This document shows, one piece after another, positions 1 to 7,990 of a stretch of DNA of 63,149 nt. The notes below the pieces were generated by a model, which worked only from the letters and a program-made list of their open reading frames with translations, had not been told where the DNA came from and did no database searches. The translations under genes and the position numbers were made by a program. Numbering within the stretch: the stretch's first letter is position 1; each line of letters opens with the position of its first letter. This stretch comes from Kiloniellales bacterium (GTDB lineage: Bacteria; Pseudomonadota; Alphaproteobacteria; Kiloniellales; JAKSDN01): contig JANQLT010000111.1 of NCBI GenBank assembly GCA_028280455.1, positions 1-63,149 of the forward strand, written 5' to 3'.

Positions 1-2
1 CC

Positions 3-833
3 GGCGGCCGGCGGGCGGCCAGCACCCTGGTGATCGGCGTTGCCAACCGCGGCGGGGTCATCTCCGAGGCCTGGATCGCCGTGCTCGAGCAGGCCCTGCG
101 CCTCGGCTTCGACCTGGCCTCGGGCCCGCACAACAAGCTGGCCGACGTGCCGCGCCTGGCCGAGCTCGCCGCGGCCGAGGGCCGGCAGCTCTTCGACGTG
201 CGCCACCCGAGCCAGACATTCGAGGTCGGCAGCGGCAAGAAGCGGGCAGGCAAGCGCCTGCTGGCCGTCGGCACCGACTGCTCGGTCGGCAAGATGTACG
301 CCACCCTGGCGCTGGAGCGCGAGATGAAGGCGCGCGGCCTCGACGCCGACTTCCGCGCCACCGGCCAGACCGGCATCCTGATCGCCGGCGACGGCGTCTC
401 GGTCGACGCCGTGGTCGCCGACTTCATCTCCGGCGCGGTCGAGTGGCTGGCGCCCGACAACGAGCCCGGCCATTGGGACCTGATCGAGGGCCAGGGCTCG
501 CTGTTCCACGCCTCCTTCGCCGGCGTCTCCATGGGCCTGCTGCACGGCGCCCAGCCGGATGCCATCGTGCTCTGCCACGAGCCGACCCGGACGCATATGC
601 GCGGCCTGCCGCACTACCCGCTGCCCGAGCTGGAGGCCTGCATCGAGGCCAACCTGACGGCGGCCCGCCTGACCAACCCGGAGGTGGTCTGCATCGGCGC
701 GGCGATCAACACCGCCGCGCTCGAGCCGGCCGCCGCCGAGAGCCTGCTGGCCGAGACCGCCGACCGCCTCGGCATGCCGGTGGTCGATCCCGTGCGCAGC
801 GGCGTCGGCGCCCTGGTCGACGCCCTGCCCTGA
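3..833 (+). CDS. dgcN: DgcN-type DUF1611 protein (5' end outside window)
   Basis: The reading frame is open from the first complete codon at base 3, so the gene starts upstream of the window; 276 codons are visible and roughly the first 60 residues of this ~335-aa family are missing. A P-loop-like motif, GTDCSVGKM, lies about a third of the way in, followed by ATGQTGILIAGDG and EGQGSLFH, all typical of the DUF1611 family. Members linked to a dipeptide-epimerase-like gene are called DgcN, a proposed N-acyltransferase acting on D-glutamate before racemisation by DgcA in marine bacteria. Here dgcA follows after 64 bp on the same strand, which supports that pairing. The family is clear; the exact reaction rests on family knowledge. 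Confidence 0.8.
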   Translation, partial: GGRRAASTLVIGVANRGGVISEAWIAVLEQALRLGFDLASGPHNKLADVPRLAELAAAEGRQLFDVRHPSQTFEVGSGKKRAGKRLLAVGTDCSVGKMYATLALEREMKARGLDADFRATGQTGILIAGDGVSVDAVVADFISGAVEWLAPDNEPGHWDLIEGQGSLFHASFAGVSMGLLHGAQPDAIVLCHEPTRTHMRGLPHYPLPELEACIEANLTAARLTNPEVVCIGAAINTAALEPAAAESLLAETADRLGMPVVDPVRSGVGALVDALP

Positions 834-846
834 CGGCGCCGCCCCC

Positions 847-908
847 GTGACGGAGCTGCCCCGGTGACCGAGCTGCCCCAGTGACCGAGCTGCCCCAGTG
901 ACCGAGCT
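847..908 (+). repeat. 17-bp tandem repeat spanning the dgcA start
   Basis: Three full copies of a 17-bp unit (GTGACCGAGCTGCCCCA, the first copy with two changes) begin at 847, 864 and 881. A partial fourth copy at 898 is the beginning of dgcA. Each copy begins with GTGACNGAG, so the start region of the gene has been duplicated. Because 17 is not a multiple of three, the copies lie in different frames; the copy at 847 is in the dgcA frame but meets TGA after six codons. None adds to the protein. Confidence 0.85.
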
Positions 909-1878
909 TAACGTCGGCGCCGAGTCCTGGCCGGTCGAGGGCCACTGGACGATCTCGCGCGGCAGCGTCTCGGCGGTCGAGGTCGTGGTCGTCACGCTCA
1001 GCCGCGGCGGCTTCGTCGGCCGCGGCGAGTGCCGGCCCTACGGGCGCTACGGCGAGACCGTCGAGGGGGTGATCGAGGCCATCGAGGGCCAGCGCAAGGC
1101 GCTCGCTTCGGGCCTCGAGCGCGAGGCCCTGCAGCTCGCCCTGCCGTCCGGCGCCGCCCGCAACGCGCTCGACTGCGCGCTGATCGACCTCGAGGCCAAG
1201 GAGGCCGGCCAGCCGGCCTGGCAGCGGCTCGGCCTGCTCGAGCCGGCCGCGGTGACCACCGCCTACACCCTGAGCCTCGACAGCCCCAAGGCCATGGGCC
1301 GCGCCGCCGCCAAGCAGGCCGGCCGGCCGCTGATCAAGATCAAGACCGGCGGCGAGCAGGACCTGGAGCGCATCGCGGCGATCCACGAGGGCGCGCCCGC
1401 GGCCAAGCTGATCGTCGACGCCAACGAGGCCTGGAGCCCCGAGCAGACCGCCGAGCTGCTGCCCGCGCTGGCCAAGCTCGGCGTCGCCCTGGTCGAGCAG
1501 CCGGTGCCGGCCGGCCAGGACGAGACGCTCGACGGCCTGGAGCGCGCGGTGCCGCTCTGCGCCGACGAGTCCTGCCACGACCGCGCCAGCCTGGCCGCCC
1601 TGATGGGCCGCTACGACCTGGTCAACATCAAGCTCGACAAGACCGGCGGTCTGACCGAGGCCCTGGCCCTGCGCGCGGAGGCCGAAGCCAGGGGCTTCGG
1701 CATCATGGTCGGCTCCATGCTGGCCACCTCCCTCTCCATGGCCCCCGCCGTCCTGCTCGCCCAAGGCGTCACCGTCGCCGACCTCGACGGCCCCCTCCTG
1801 CTCGCCGAGGACCGCGACGACGCCCTGGTCTACGACGAGAGCCTGCTGCACCCGCCGACGGCGGCCTTGTGGGGGTGA
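898..1878 (+). CDS. dgcA: DgcA, dipeptide epimerase-type enolase superfamily enzyme
   Basis: A 326-aa member of the enolase superfamily, muconate-lactonising/dipeptide epimerase branch. Residues 1-110 are the capping domain. The barrel carries the expected catalytic set: K147-I-K149, DAN at 174, EQP at 200, DES at 223 and NIKLDKTGG from 243, with the second catalytic lysine in the last motif. Next to dgcN it is best read as the N-acetyl-D-glutamate racemase of the DgcN-DgcA D-glutamate pathway. A classical L-Ala-D/L-Glu epimerase of murein recycling is the alternative. The start is GTG at 898, inside the last copy of a 17-bp tandem repeat; no strong Shine-Dalgarno sequence is visible. A decayed copy of its last ~29 codons lies at about 3150-3243. 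Confidence 0.82.
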   Translation: MTELNVGAESWPVEGHWTISRGSVSAVEVVVVTLSRGGFVGRGECRPYGRYGETVEGVIEAIEGQRKALASGLEREALQLALPSGAARNALDCALIDLEAKEAGQPAWQRLGLLEPAAVTTAYTLSLDSPKAMGRAAAKQAGRPLIKIKTGGEQDLERIAAIHEGAPAAKLIVDANEAWSPEQTAELLPALAKLGVALVEQPVPAGQDETLDGLERAVPLCADESCHDRASLAALMGRYDLVNIKLDKTGGLTEALALRAEAEARGFGIMVGSMLATSLSMAPAVLLAQGVTVADLDGPLLLAEDRDDALVYDESLLHPPTAALWG

Positions 1879-1928
1879 GCGGATAGGGCCCAGCCCACCG
1901 CCACCGGGCGCCAATCGATGGAGGCGCC

Positions 1929-2194
1929 ATGGTTGAAGTGGCGTGGCTAAAGCTCCAACTGGGAGTCATGCCGCTGCCGCCCGATCTGCCCCCGACCATT
2001 GCGCTGCTGCTGCTTGCCGCGACCGGCGTCTACCTGCTGCCCGCCATCACCGCCTACGCCCGCCGACATCCCCAACGCCGAGCCATCGCCGAGCCATCGC
2101 CGTGATGAACGTCCTGACGGGCTGGGCCGTGCAAAGCTGGTTACAGGCGCTCATACCGTCCTTGTCCAAGAAGGACCTGCCGCCCTCGCGCTAG
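1929..2194 (+). pseudogene. Superinfection immunity (Imm_superinfect-like) protein, frameshifted
   Basis: The frame from ATG 1929 encodes a small hydrophobic protein with PTIALLLLAATGVYLLPAI and then YARRHPQRRAIA. It breaks off because the 11-bp unit GCCGAGCCATC occurs twice in tandem (2077-2087 and 2088-2098). With one copy removed, the frame runs on as AVMNVLTGWAVQSWL and LIPSLSKK to a TAG at 2194, giving about 84 residues. The layout (hydrophobic segment ending in P, R-x-HP-x-R, then N-x-L-x-GW-x-x-x-W) matches the superinfection immunity family related to phage T4 Imm, which blocks DNA entry at the membrane. The family call comes from motif memory. It lies 1.3 kb before a CRISPR-Cas locus. 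A sequencing error is the alternative explanation of the frameshift. Confidence 0.65.
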
Positions 2195-2473
2195 GGGCCT
2201 GACCGTCGCCACGACGTCGGCGCTGTCGTGGGTCAGGGCCTAGGGATGAGGTGCCGCCGAAAGCGCCGAATGGAAGGGGCAAGCCGATGCCCGCTTTCGC
2301 TGGTCGAGTCGATTTCACACAGCAAAACCCCTTTGCGAACCATCGCTGTGACCGCAGTCTGCTTGCTGCATGGCGGACATTGAATGATCGAGGGGCGCTG
2401 TCCGGCGTCTTTCGCTTGCGTTGCGACCGTCTCCGCGTGGTTGCTTGGACCTGAGAAAGCTGGGAATGCCTCG

Positions 2474-3121
2474 ATGAAACAGCGTTTCGGACTCTTCGCC
2501 GGCCTGCTCGTTATTGGCTTGTTGGCCGGCCCACCGCTCCAGGCCCAGCAGGAGGCCGGCCAGATCGAGCGCCAGAAAGGCGCGGCCAGCCGCAGCGCGG
2601 CCGGCGCCAGCAGCGACTTGGCGCAGGGCGCGCGCGTCTTCGTCGGGGACGAGGTTCGTACCGGCCCGGGCGCGCGGCTGCTGATACGATTCGACGACCG
2701 GTCGATGCTGACCTTGGGCGAAAACGCCCGGATCACCATCGACCGCTTCATCTATGCCCCGGGCGGCGAGTCCAATCAGGCCTTGAACATCTTGCAGGGC
2801 GTCTTCCGCTTCGCCACCGGACAGATCGCCGACAACAGGCCGCGCGACGTCGCCTTCACGACCCCGGTAGCGACCGTCGGCATCCGCGGCACCGTCTTCG
2901 TCGGCGGCGAACTGACGGTGGGTATGCCACCGGGCCAGCCGCACTACGGCTTCCAGATCACCGAAGGCGCCATCGAGGTCACCTCGCCCGCCGGATCGGT
3001 GGTGCTGGACGAGCCCGGCGAAGGAACCTTCCTGCCGCTCACCCGCGTCGCCGCACCGACCCCCGTTCGCCAATGGACGGAAGAGGAAGCCGCCGAGGCC
3101 CGCGACGCCCTGGCGTTCTAG
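2474..3121 (+). CDS. FecR-domain secreted protein, orphan
   Basis: A 215-aa protein with a cleavable signal peptide: KQR, a hydrophobic stretch to about residue 19, and likely cleavage after QAQ near residue 25. The mature part has the FecR domain pattern: VGDEVRTGPGARLLIRFDD, then LTLGENARITI, LNILQGVFRFATG, and the hallmark FTTPVATVGIRGTVF at about residues 130-145. FecR-domain proteins of this short secreted kind lack the cytoplasmic anti-sigma part of true FecR, and no ECF sigma factor or TonB receptor gene is nearby. A role in signal transduction is therefore not supported, and function is unknown. The ATG at 2474 is chosen because it begins directly before the signal peptide; an upstream in-frame start at 2384 would spoil it. 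Confidence 0.75.
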   Translation: MKQRFGLFAGLLVIGLLAGPPLQAQQEAGQIERQKGAASRSAAGASSDLAQGARVFVGDEVRTGPGARLLIRFDDRSMLTLGENARITIDRFIYAPGGESNQALNILQGVFRFATGQIADNRPRDVAFTTPVATVGIRGTVFVGGELTVGMPPGQPHYGFQITEGAIEVTSPAGSVVLDEPGEGTFLPLTRVAAPTPVRQWTEEEAAEARDALAF

Positions 3122-3149
3122 GGCCAGAGTCCAGCTTTCGGGTAACCGC

Positions 3150-3243
3150 GCGGCGGCCTCGACGGCCCTTCTTGCTCGCTGAGCATCGGGAAGACGCGCC
3201 GGACTACGAGGAGTGCCTGCTGCACCCGCCTGCGACTGCATAG
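3150..3243 (+). pseudogene. Decayed copy of a dgcA 3' end
   Basis: Bases 3157-3243 resemble the end of dgcA (1782-1866). CCTCGACGGCCC is shared, and after a one-base deletion the frame reads LAEHREDAPDYEECLLHPP, ending ATA-stop. The dgcA protein has LAEDRDDALVYDESLLHPP at the same place. The copy is diverged, not a recent duplicate. It has no start region and is a gene fragment. Together with the true dgcA 3' end it brackets the broken immunity gene and the FecR gene. Confidence 0.7.
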
Positions 3244-3284
3244 TCGAGGTGAGGGCTGAGGTTCGGCACACATAGCTGCGACTA

Positions 3285-3391
3285 GAATCGAAGGGGCGGG
3301 CCGAAGCCCACCCCCGATCTTGTGCCTATAAGGCTTGTTAACGGGTGGACCGCGTTTTCTGATCGGCTAAGACAGATTGGTAGTCACCCGG
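3285..3391 (-). ncRNA. tracrRNA of the type II-C CRISPR system
   Basis: The minus strand at 3337-3373 is an anti-repeat to the CRISPR repeat, with 24 identical contiguous bases (3346-3369). If crRNA is made from the minus strand, the repeat's first bases GUUG also pair with the anti-repeat's last bases, with one bulged U and one mismatch between. Downstream, the minus-strand RNA reads AAC-AAGCC and forms a small nexus-like hairpin GCCU-UAU-AGGC (3324-3334). It then has a 9-bp GC hairpin with a UUCG loop (3293-3314) followed by UUCGAUUCU, a weak terminator. A perfect TTGACA lies on the minus strand at 3427-3422, which would place the 5' end near 3391. End points are inferred. Confidence 0.85.
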
Positions 3392-3398
3392 AGACTCA

Positions 3399-3427
3399 GA
3401 GTCGCAGAAAACAGCGCGCCTTGTCAA
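3399..3427 (-). promoter_or_regulatory. Probable tracrRNA promoter
   Basis: On the minus strand a consensus TTGACA (3427-3422) is followed after 17 bases by CGACTC (3404-3399), a poor -10 but correctly spaced. It points away from cas9, so the gap between tracrRNA and cas9 would hold two divergent promoters. On the + strand only weak matches such as TTGTCA at 3421 are seen. Confidence 0.5.
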
Positions 3428-3511
3428 TTGCATAGTCTGATGTGACTATCTTGCGCACAACAAAAAGTTGCGGTGCTCCGCGGCGGAAGAAAATACCTGG
3501 AGGGATCGGGG

Positions 3512-6500
3512 ATGGCGACCCGTTTGGGCATCGACATCGGCAGCAACTCGCTGGGCTGGTGGCTCCTGCGCCTGGATTCCGCCGGCGAGCCGGTCGAGTC
3601 GCTGGATGGCGGGGTCATGGTTTTTCCATCGGGCCGCGACCCGCAGAGCGGGACGTCGCTGGCCGTCGACCGGCGTGTCGCCCGGGGCATGCGGCGGCGG
3701 CGGGACCGCTACTTGCGCCGGCGCACCGACCTGATGAGTGTCCTGGTCGCTCACGGCCTGATGCCCGTTGCACCGGCCGAACGGAAAGCGCTGGAGTCCT
3801 TGGACCCCTACCTGTTGCGCGCGCGAGGCCTGGACGAGGCTCTGACCTTGCACGAGCTCGGCCGCGCGCTCTTTCACCTGCACCAGCGCCGCGGCTTCAA
3901 GTCCAACCGCAAGACCGACAAGGCGGCCGACAAGGAAGCCGGCAAGATCAAGGAAGGCACCGCCAAGCTGCGCGAGGCCATGACCGCGAGTCAGGCACGC
4001 ACCCTCGGCGAGTTCCTTGCCCAGCGGCATGCCGAGCGGAAGACCGTCCGGACCCGCTTGACCGGTCAAGGCAAGGACGCCAGCTACGACTTCTATCCGA
4101 AGCGCGATCTGGTCGAGCGGGAGCTCGACAGGCTCTGGGACGAGCAAGCACGCCATCACGCCTCCCTGACCGATAGCGCCCGCGATGCCGTCAAGGCCGT
4201 CTTCTTCCGGCAGCGCCCGCTGAGACCCGTCGATCCCGGCAAGTGCACGCTCGACCCGAGCGAGCCGCGGGCACCGCGCGCCCTGCCGCTGGCCCAGCGT
4301 TTTCGCATCTTGCAGGAGACCGCCAACCTGCGGATCGCCACGCCGGGCCTCGGCGAGCGCCCGATCACCAAGACCGAGCAGACAAAGCTGGTCGAGCGCC
4401 TGTCGCGCAGCAAGGAAGTGCCCTTCAAGACCTTGCACAAGCTGCTGAAGCTCGAACCGGACGAGACCTTCAATATGGAATCCGAGCGGCGCAAGAAGCT
4501 CAAAGGCGACGAGACGGCCGCCACGCTTGCCCACAAGGATCGCTTCGGCAAGGCCTGGCACGAGCTGCCCTCCGAGCGACAGAACGCGATCGTCGAGCGT
4601 CTGCTCGAAGAGGAGAGCGAAGAAGCGCTGGTCGCCTGGCTGCGAGAGGAGTGTGGCCTGGCCGAAGCTCAGGCCCTCGGCGCGGCGAACGCCAGTCTCC
4701 CCGAGGGCTACGCCCGGCTCGGGCGTCGCGTTTTGGAGAACCTCGTCGCCGTCTTCGAAGAAGAAAGCAAGGAGCTCCAGAGCGCCGAGACCGGTGAGAT
4801 CGTCGCGGTCCCGGTGACCTACGACGAGGCCGTGCAGCGCGCGGGCTACGAGCATCACGCCGACTTCCGGCCCGGCGAGTTGCTCGAACGCCTGCCCTAC
4901 TACGGCATGCTTCTGGAACGGCACGTCAGCGGCACGGGCGAGCCGACGGACCCGCAGGAGATGCGCTACGGCCGCCTCGCCAACCCGACCGTGCACATCG
5001 GCCTGAACCAGCTCCGCAAGCTGATCAACGCGGTCGTCAAGGAACACGGGAAGCCGGACGAGATCGTCGTCGAGCTGGCCCGCGAGCTGAAGCTGTCCCA
5101 TGACGAAAAGCGCGACATCGACCGGCAGCAGACCGAGAATCAGCGCAAGAACGACGACCGGCGCCAGACTCTGTTGGACCTGGGCGTGCCGGACACGGGC
5201 GAGAACCGGATGCGCCTCAGACTCTGGGAAGAGCTGACCAGCGGCGAGTCGCAAGTTCACTGCTGCGTCTACACCGGCGAGCCAATCGGCCCGAGCACGC
5301 TCTTCAGCGACGCCGTCGACATCGACCACATCCTCCCGTTCTCGAAGACCCTCGACAACAGCGCGGCCAACAAGATCGTCGCCCTGCGCCGGGCCAACCG
5401 TGCGAAGGGCAACCGCTCCCCCTACGATGCCTTCCACGACGGCAGCATCGGCAATTGGCAGGAGATCTTGGCACGAGCCGCAAAGCTGCCGCGCAACAAG
5501 TCCTGGCGCTTCCAGCCGGACGCCATGGAGCGCTACGAGGGCGAGCGCGGTTTCCTCGACCGTCAGCTCACCGACACCGCCTATCTGGCGCGGCTGACCC
5601 GCGAGTACCTGCGCCATATCTGTCCACAGGTCTGGGTCACGCCGGGCCGCCTGACCGCCATGCTGCGCGGCAAGTGGGGCCTGAACGGTTTGCTGCCGGG
5701 CCACAACATCGCGCCGCCCGAAGAGGTCGAGAGCGAGTCCGAGAAGCCCCGTCGCCGAGGTGGCCCCAAGCGCCGCGGCGACCACCGCCACCATGCGATT
5801 GACGCCTTCGTCATGGCCATGACCTCGCGCTCCCTGCTGCAGCGCATTGCCCGCGAGAATGACGAGGCGCGCGAGCGCGTGCTGGTGCCCGAGCTGAGTC
5901 CCGAGCTGCGCGCTGGCCTCCGCGAAGGTCTCGCGCAGTTGCTGGTCTACCACCGTCCCGACCACGGCCGCGCCGGCAAGCTGCACGAAGAAACCGCCTA
6001 CGGCCTGGTGGACGACCCGGCCGCCGAGGAAGGGCACAACCTGGTTTATCGCAAGCCGCTCCTGGGACTGAACGAGAACGAGATCGATCGGGTACGTGAC
6101 CGCGATCTCCGACAGGCGCTGCAAGAGCACGTCTATGTCGCCAAGGCCAATGGCATGAAGCTCGCCGACGCTCTGGCCGACTTCAACCGAGCCCGGGAGA
6201 GCAAGAACCTGCCGCCCGTCCGCCGCGTGCGCCTGCTCAAGAAGGAAAAGGAGGTCATCGCCATCCGTGACGACGAAGGCGGCGCCTACAAGGCCTACAG
6301 TCCCGGCGACAACCACTGCATCGAGATCTACGCCGTGCCGGACGGCCGCTGGCAAGGCGAGGTCGTCACCGTCTTCCAGGCGAACCAGTGCGGCCATCGG
6401 CCGTCTTGGCGGGAGAGCCAGCCGGAAGCCCGCCTGGTCATGCGCGTCCGCAAAGGCGATCTGTTGAAGGTTCTGGACCGCGGTGAGGAATGCGTCATGC

Positions 6501-6703
6501 GCGTGTGGTGGTTGAACGCAAAGAAAAACCGCTTCTACCTCGCCCCACACAATGAGACCGGCGACTTGCAAAAGCGCCACGACGACCCCAATGACTTGTT
6601 CCGCTGGCGCCTAACTCCTTACAGCAAGCTGCAGGAGCTCCGCGCCAGGCCGGTGCGCGTCGACGTGCTCGGGCGCCTGCATGACCCGGGCCCGATCGCG
6701 TGA
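3512..6703 (+). CDS. cas9: CRISPR-associated endonuclease Cas9, type II-C
   Basis: A compact 1063-aa Cas9, the effector that cuts DNA matching crRNA-tracrRNA guides. RuvC-I is RLGIDIGSNSLGW with D8. An arginine-rich bridge helix follows at about residues 54-72 (RRVARGMRRRRDRYLRRR). RuvC-II is DEIVVELARELK with E521. The HNH domain has VDIDHILPFSKTLDN with H606 and a downstream NKIVALRRANRAKGN. RuvC-III is DHRHHAIDAFVMAM with H761 and D764, so both nuclease sites look intact. Size and absence of csn2 and cas4 place it in II-C. ATG 3512 has GGAGGG 8 bases upstream and begins right at the RuvC-I strand; a start at 3473 would add 13 unlikely residues. The stop overlaps the cas1 start as GTGA. The PAM cannot be deduced. 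Confidence 0.97.
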   Translation: MATRLGIDIGSNSLGWWLLRLDSAGEPVESLDGGVMVFPSGRDPQSGTSLAVDRRVARGMRRRRDRYLRRRTDLMSVLVAHGLMPVAPAERKALESLDPYLLRARGLDEALTLHELGRALFHLHQRRGFKSNRKTDKAADKEAGKIKEGTAKLREAMTASQARTLGEFLAQRHAERKTVRTRLTGQGKDASYDFYPKRDLVERELDRLWDEQARHHASLTDSARDAVKAVFFRQRPLRPVDPGKCTLDPSEPRAPRALPLAQRFRILQETANLRIATPGLGERPITKTEQTKLVERLSRSKEVPFKTLHKLLKLEPDETFNMESERRKKLKGDETAATLAHKDRFGKAWHELPSERQNAIVERLLEEESEEALVAWLREECGLAEAQALGAANASLPEGYARLGRRVLENLVAVFEEESKELQSAETGEIVAVPVTYDEAVQRAGYEHHADFRPGELLERLPYYGMLLERHVSGTGEPTDPQEMRYGRLANPTVHIGLNQLRKLINAVVKEHGKPDEIVVELARELKLSHDEKRDIDRQQTENQRKNDDRRQTLLDLGVPDTGENRMRLRLWEELTSGESQVHCCVYTGEPIGPSTLFSDAVDIDHILPFSKTLDNSAANKIVALRRANRAKGNRSPYDAFHDGSIGNWQEILARAAKLPRNKSWRFQPDAMERYEGERGFLDRQLTDTAYLARLTREYLRHICPQVWVTPGRLTAMLRGKWGLNGLLPGHNIAPPEEVESESEKPRRRGGPKRRGDHRHHAIDAFVMAMTSRSLLQRIARENDEARERVLVPELSPELRAGLREGLAQLLVYHRPDHGRAGKLHEETAYGLVDDPAAEEGHNLVYRKPLLGLNENEIDRVRDRDLRQALQEHVYVAKANGMKLADALADFNRARESKNLPPVRRVRLLKKEKEVIAIRDDEGGAYKAYSPGDNHCIEIYAVPDGRWQGEVVTVFQANQCGHRPSWRESQPEARLVMRVRKGDLLKVLDRGEECVMRVWWLNAKKNRFYLAPHNETGDLQKRHDDPNDLFRWRLTPYSKLQELRARPVRVDVLGRLHDPGPIA

Positions 6704-7626
6704 TCGGCCGCGTCGTCGAGGTCGCCGAGGACGGCCGGCACCTGGCCGTCAAGCGCGGCTTCCTGGTCGTCTCCGAGCGCGGCGAGGAACTGGGCCGCGT
6801 GCCGCTCGACGACATCGCTGCCGTGGTCGCCAACGCCCACGGGCTGACCTACAGCAGCAACCTGGCGCTGGCCCTGGCGGAGCGCGACGTGCCCCTGGTC
6901 TTCTGCGGCCCGAACCACAACCCGGCGGCGCTGCTCTGGCCGGTCGAGGGCCATCACCTCCAGTCGGCGCGCATGCGTGCGCAGATCGACGCCGGCAGGC
7001 CACTCTGCAAACGGCTCTGGCAGATCCTCATCAAAGCCAAGATCGGGCTGCAGGGTGCGGTTCTCGAGCAGCGCGGCCAGCCGGCCGGCGCCTTCGAAAG
7101 GCTCGTCCGCGACGTGCGCTCGGGCGATCCGGACAACCTGGAAGCCCAGGCCGCTCGGCGCTACTGGCCGCTCCTGTTCGGCGAGGACTTCAGGCGGGAC
7201 ACGGCCGAGCCGGGCCTCAATGGGCTTCTCAACTACGGCTACGCGATCCTGCGCGGGGCCACGGCGAGAGCGGTGATGGCGGCCGGCCTGCATCCGACTC
7301 TCGGGATCCACCACCACAACCGAAACAACCCCATGTGCCTGGTCGACGATCTCATGGAGCCCTTCCGGCCGATCGTCGATCTCTGCGTTGCGCGGCTGGT
7401 CGATGAAGGCACGCTGGAGGTCGACCGCGAAGCCAAGACGCGGCTGGCGGCGATCACCCAAATGGACATGCAAAGCGAGCAAGGCGTGACACCGCTTGCG
7501 AGCTGCCTCGAGCGGCTCGCCTTGTCCCTGGCCCGGGCCTATGAGGCCGGCGAAGCCCGCCTCGACCTGCCCCTGCAACCCCTGCCGCTCGACCTCGCGG
7601 CGCCGGCCCTGACCCGGACAGACTAG
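6700..7626 (+). CDS. cas1: CRISPR-associated integrase Cas1
   Basis: A 308-aa Cas1 of the type II kind, the catalytic subunit of the Cas1-Cas2 spacer integrase. An N-terminal beta domain of about 85 residues precedes the helical domain carrying the metal ligands: E148 in NLEAQAARRYW, H205 in LGIHHHNRNNP and E220 in DDLMEPFRP. The length is usual for type II Cas1. The GTG start at 6700 lies inside the end of cas9 (4-base GTGA overlap), implying translational coupling, and cas2 begins immediately after the stop. No sign of decay is seen, so adaptation should be possible. Confidence 0.96.
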   Translation: MIGRVVEVAEDGRHLAVKRGFLVVSERGEELGRVPLDDIAAVVANAHGLTYSSNLALALAERDVPLVFCGPNHNPAALLWPVEGHHLQSARMRAQIDAGRPLCKRLWQILIKAKIGLQGAVLEQRGQPAGAFERLVRDVRSGDPDNLEAQAARRYWPLLFGEDFRRDTAEPGLNGLLNYGYAILRGATARAVMAAGLHPTLGIHHHNRNNPMCLVDDLMEPFRPIVDLCVARLVDEGTLEVDREAKTRLAAITQMDMQSEQGVTPLASCLERLALSLARAYEAGEARLDLPLQPLPLDLAAPALTRTD

Positions 7627-7956
7627 ATGGCCCTGAGCGGATACAGAATCATGTGGATGATGGTGATGTTCGATCTGCCGGTCGGGACCCGCAAGGAGCG
7701 CAAGGCGGCGACCAAGTTCCGCCACTTCCTGCTGGATCAAGGGTTTGAAATGGCTCAGTTTTCCATCTACCTTAGGTTCTGTGCCGGCAAGGAGCAGGTC
7801 GAGGCCCATGCGAAGAAAATCGAGAAGAACCTGCCGCCGCGCGGCGATGTCCATCTTCTCAGCTTCACCGACAAGCAGTATGAGAACATCATCTGCTTCA
7901 TGGGCCGGGAACAGACGGAGAGCCCAAAGAATCCCGACCAGCTCGCGCTGTTCTGA
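7627..7956 (+). CDS. cas2: CRISPR-associated protein Cas2
   Basis: A 109-aa Cas2, the dimeric structural partner of Cas1. The first strand, MWMMVMFDLPVGTRKERK, carries the conserved Asp; the ferredoxin-like fold continues with FRHFLLDQGFEMAQFSIYLR and HLLSFTDKQYENI. It ends NPDQLALF; the final LALF resembles the Cas2 C-terminal strand of type II systems. It starts with ATG directly after the cas1 stop, and nothing else belongs to the operon. No csn2 or cas4 follows, consistent with subtype II-C. The first CRISPR repeat lies 75 bases downstream. Confidence 0.95.
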   Translation: MALSGYRIMWMMVMFDLPVGTRKERKAATKFRHFLLDQGFEMAQFSIYLRFCAGKEQVEAHAKKIEKNLPPRGDVHLLSFTDKQYENIICFMGREQTESPKNPDQLALF

Positions 7957-7990
7957 ACCAACGCCGGCGCCTTTTCCCACGCTTTGGTCA

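Larger units (their letters stand above)
3122..3511. other. Intergenic region between fecR-like gene and cas9
   Basis: This 390-base gap has no intact protein gene. It contains the dgcA fragment at its left end, the tracrRNA on the minus strand in the middle, and about 100 bases of relatively AT-rich sequence before cas9 that should hold the divergent cas9 and tracrRNA promoters. A GGAGGG ribosome binding site lies about 8 bases before the cas9 ATG. Confidence 0.75.

Noticed and set aside
2315..3271. 318-aa minus-strand frame opposite the FecR gene
   Set aside because: The + strand gene has a signal peptide and the FecR hallmark; the antisense translation has neither hydrophobic core nor motifs.
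3467..3489. GTTGCGGTGCTCCGCGGCGG just before cas9, resembling the start of the repeat
   Set aside because: Only about 12 scattered bases match the repeat and it lacks the conserved middle, unlike the real anti-repeat at 3337-3373.
3446..6580. A 1044-aa open frame antisense to cas9
   Set aside because: It mirrors codon bias of a GC-rich gene, has no domain-like motifs, and lies entirely opposite an excellent cas9.
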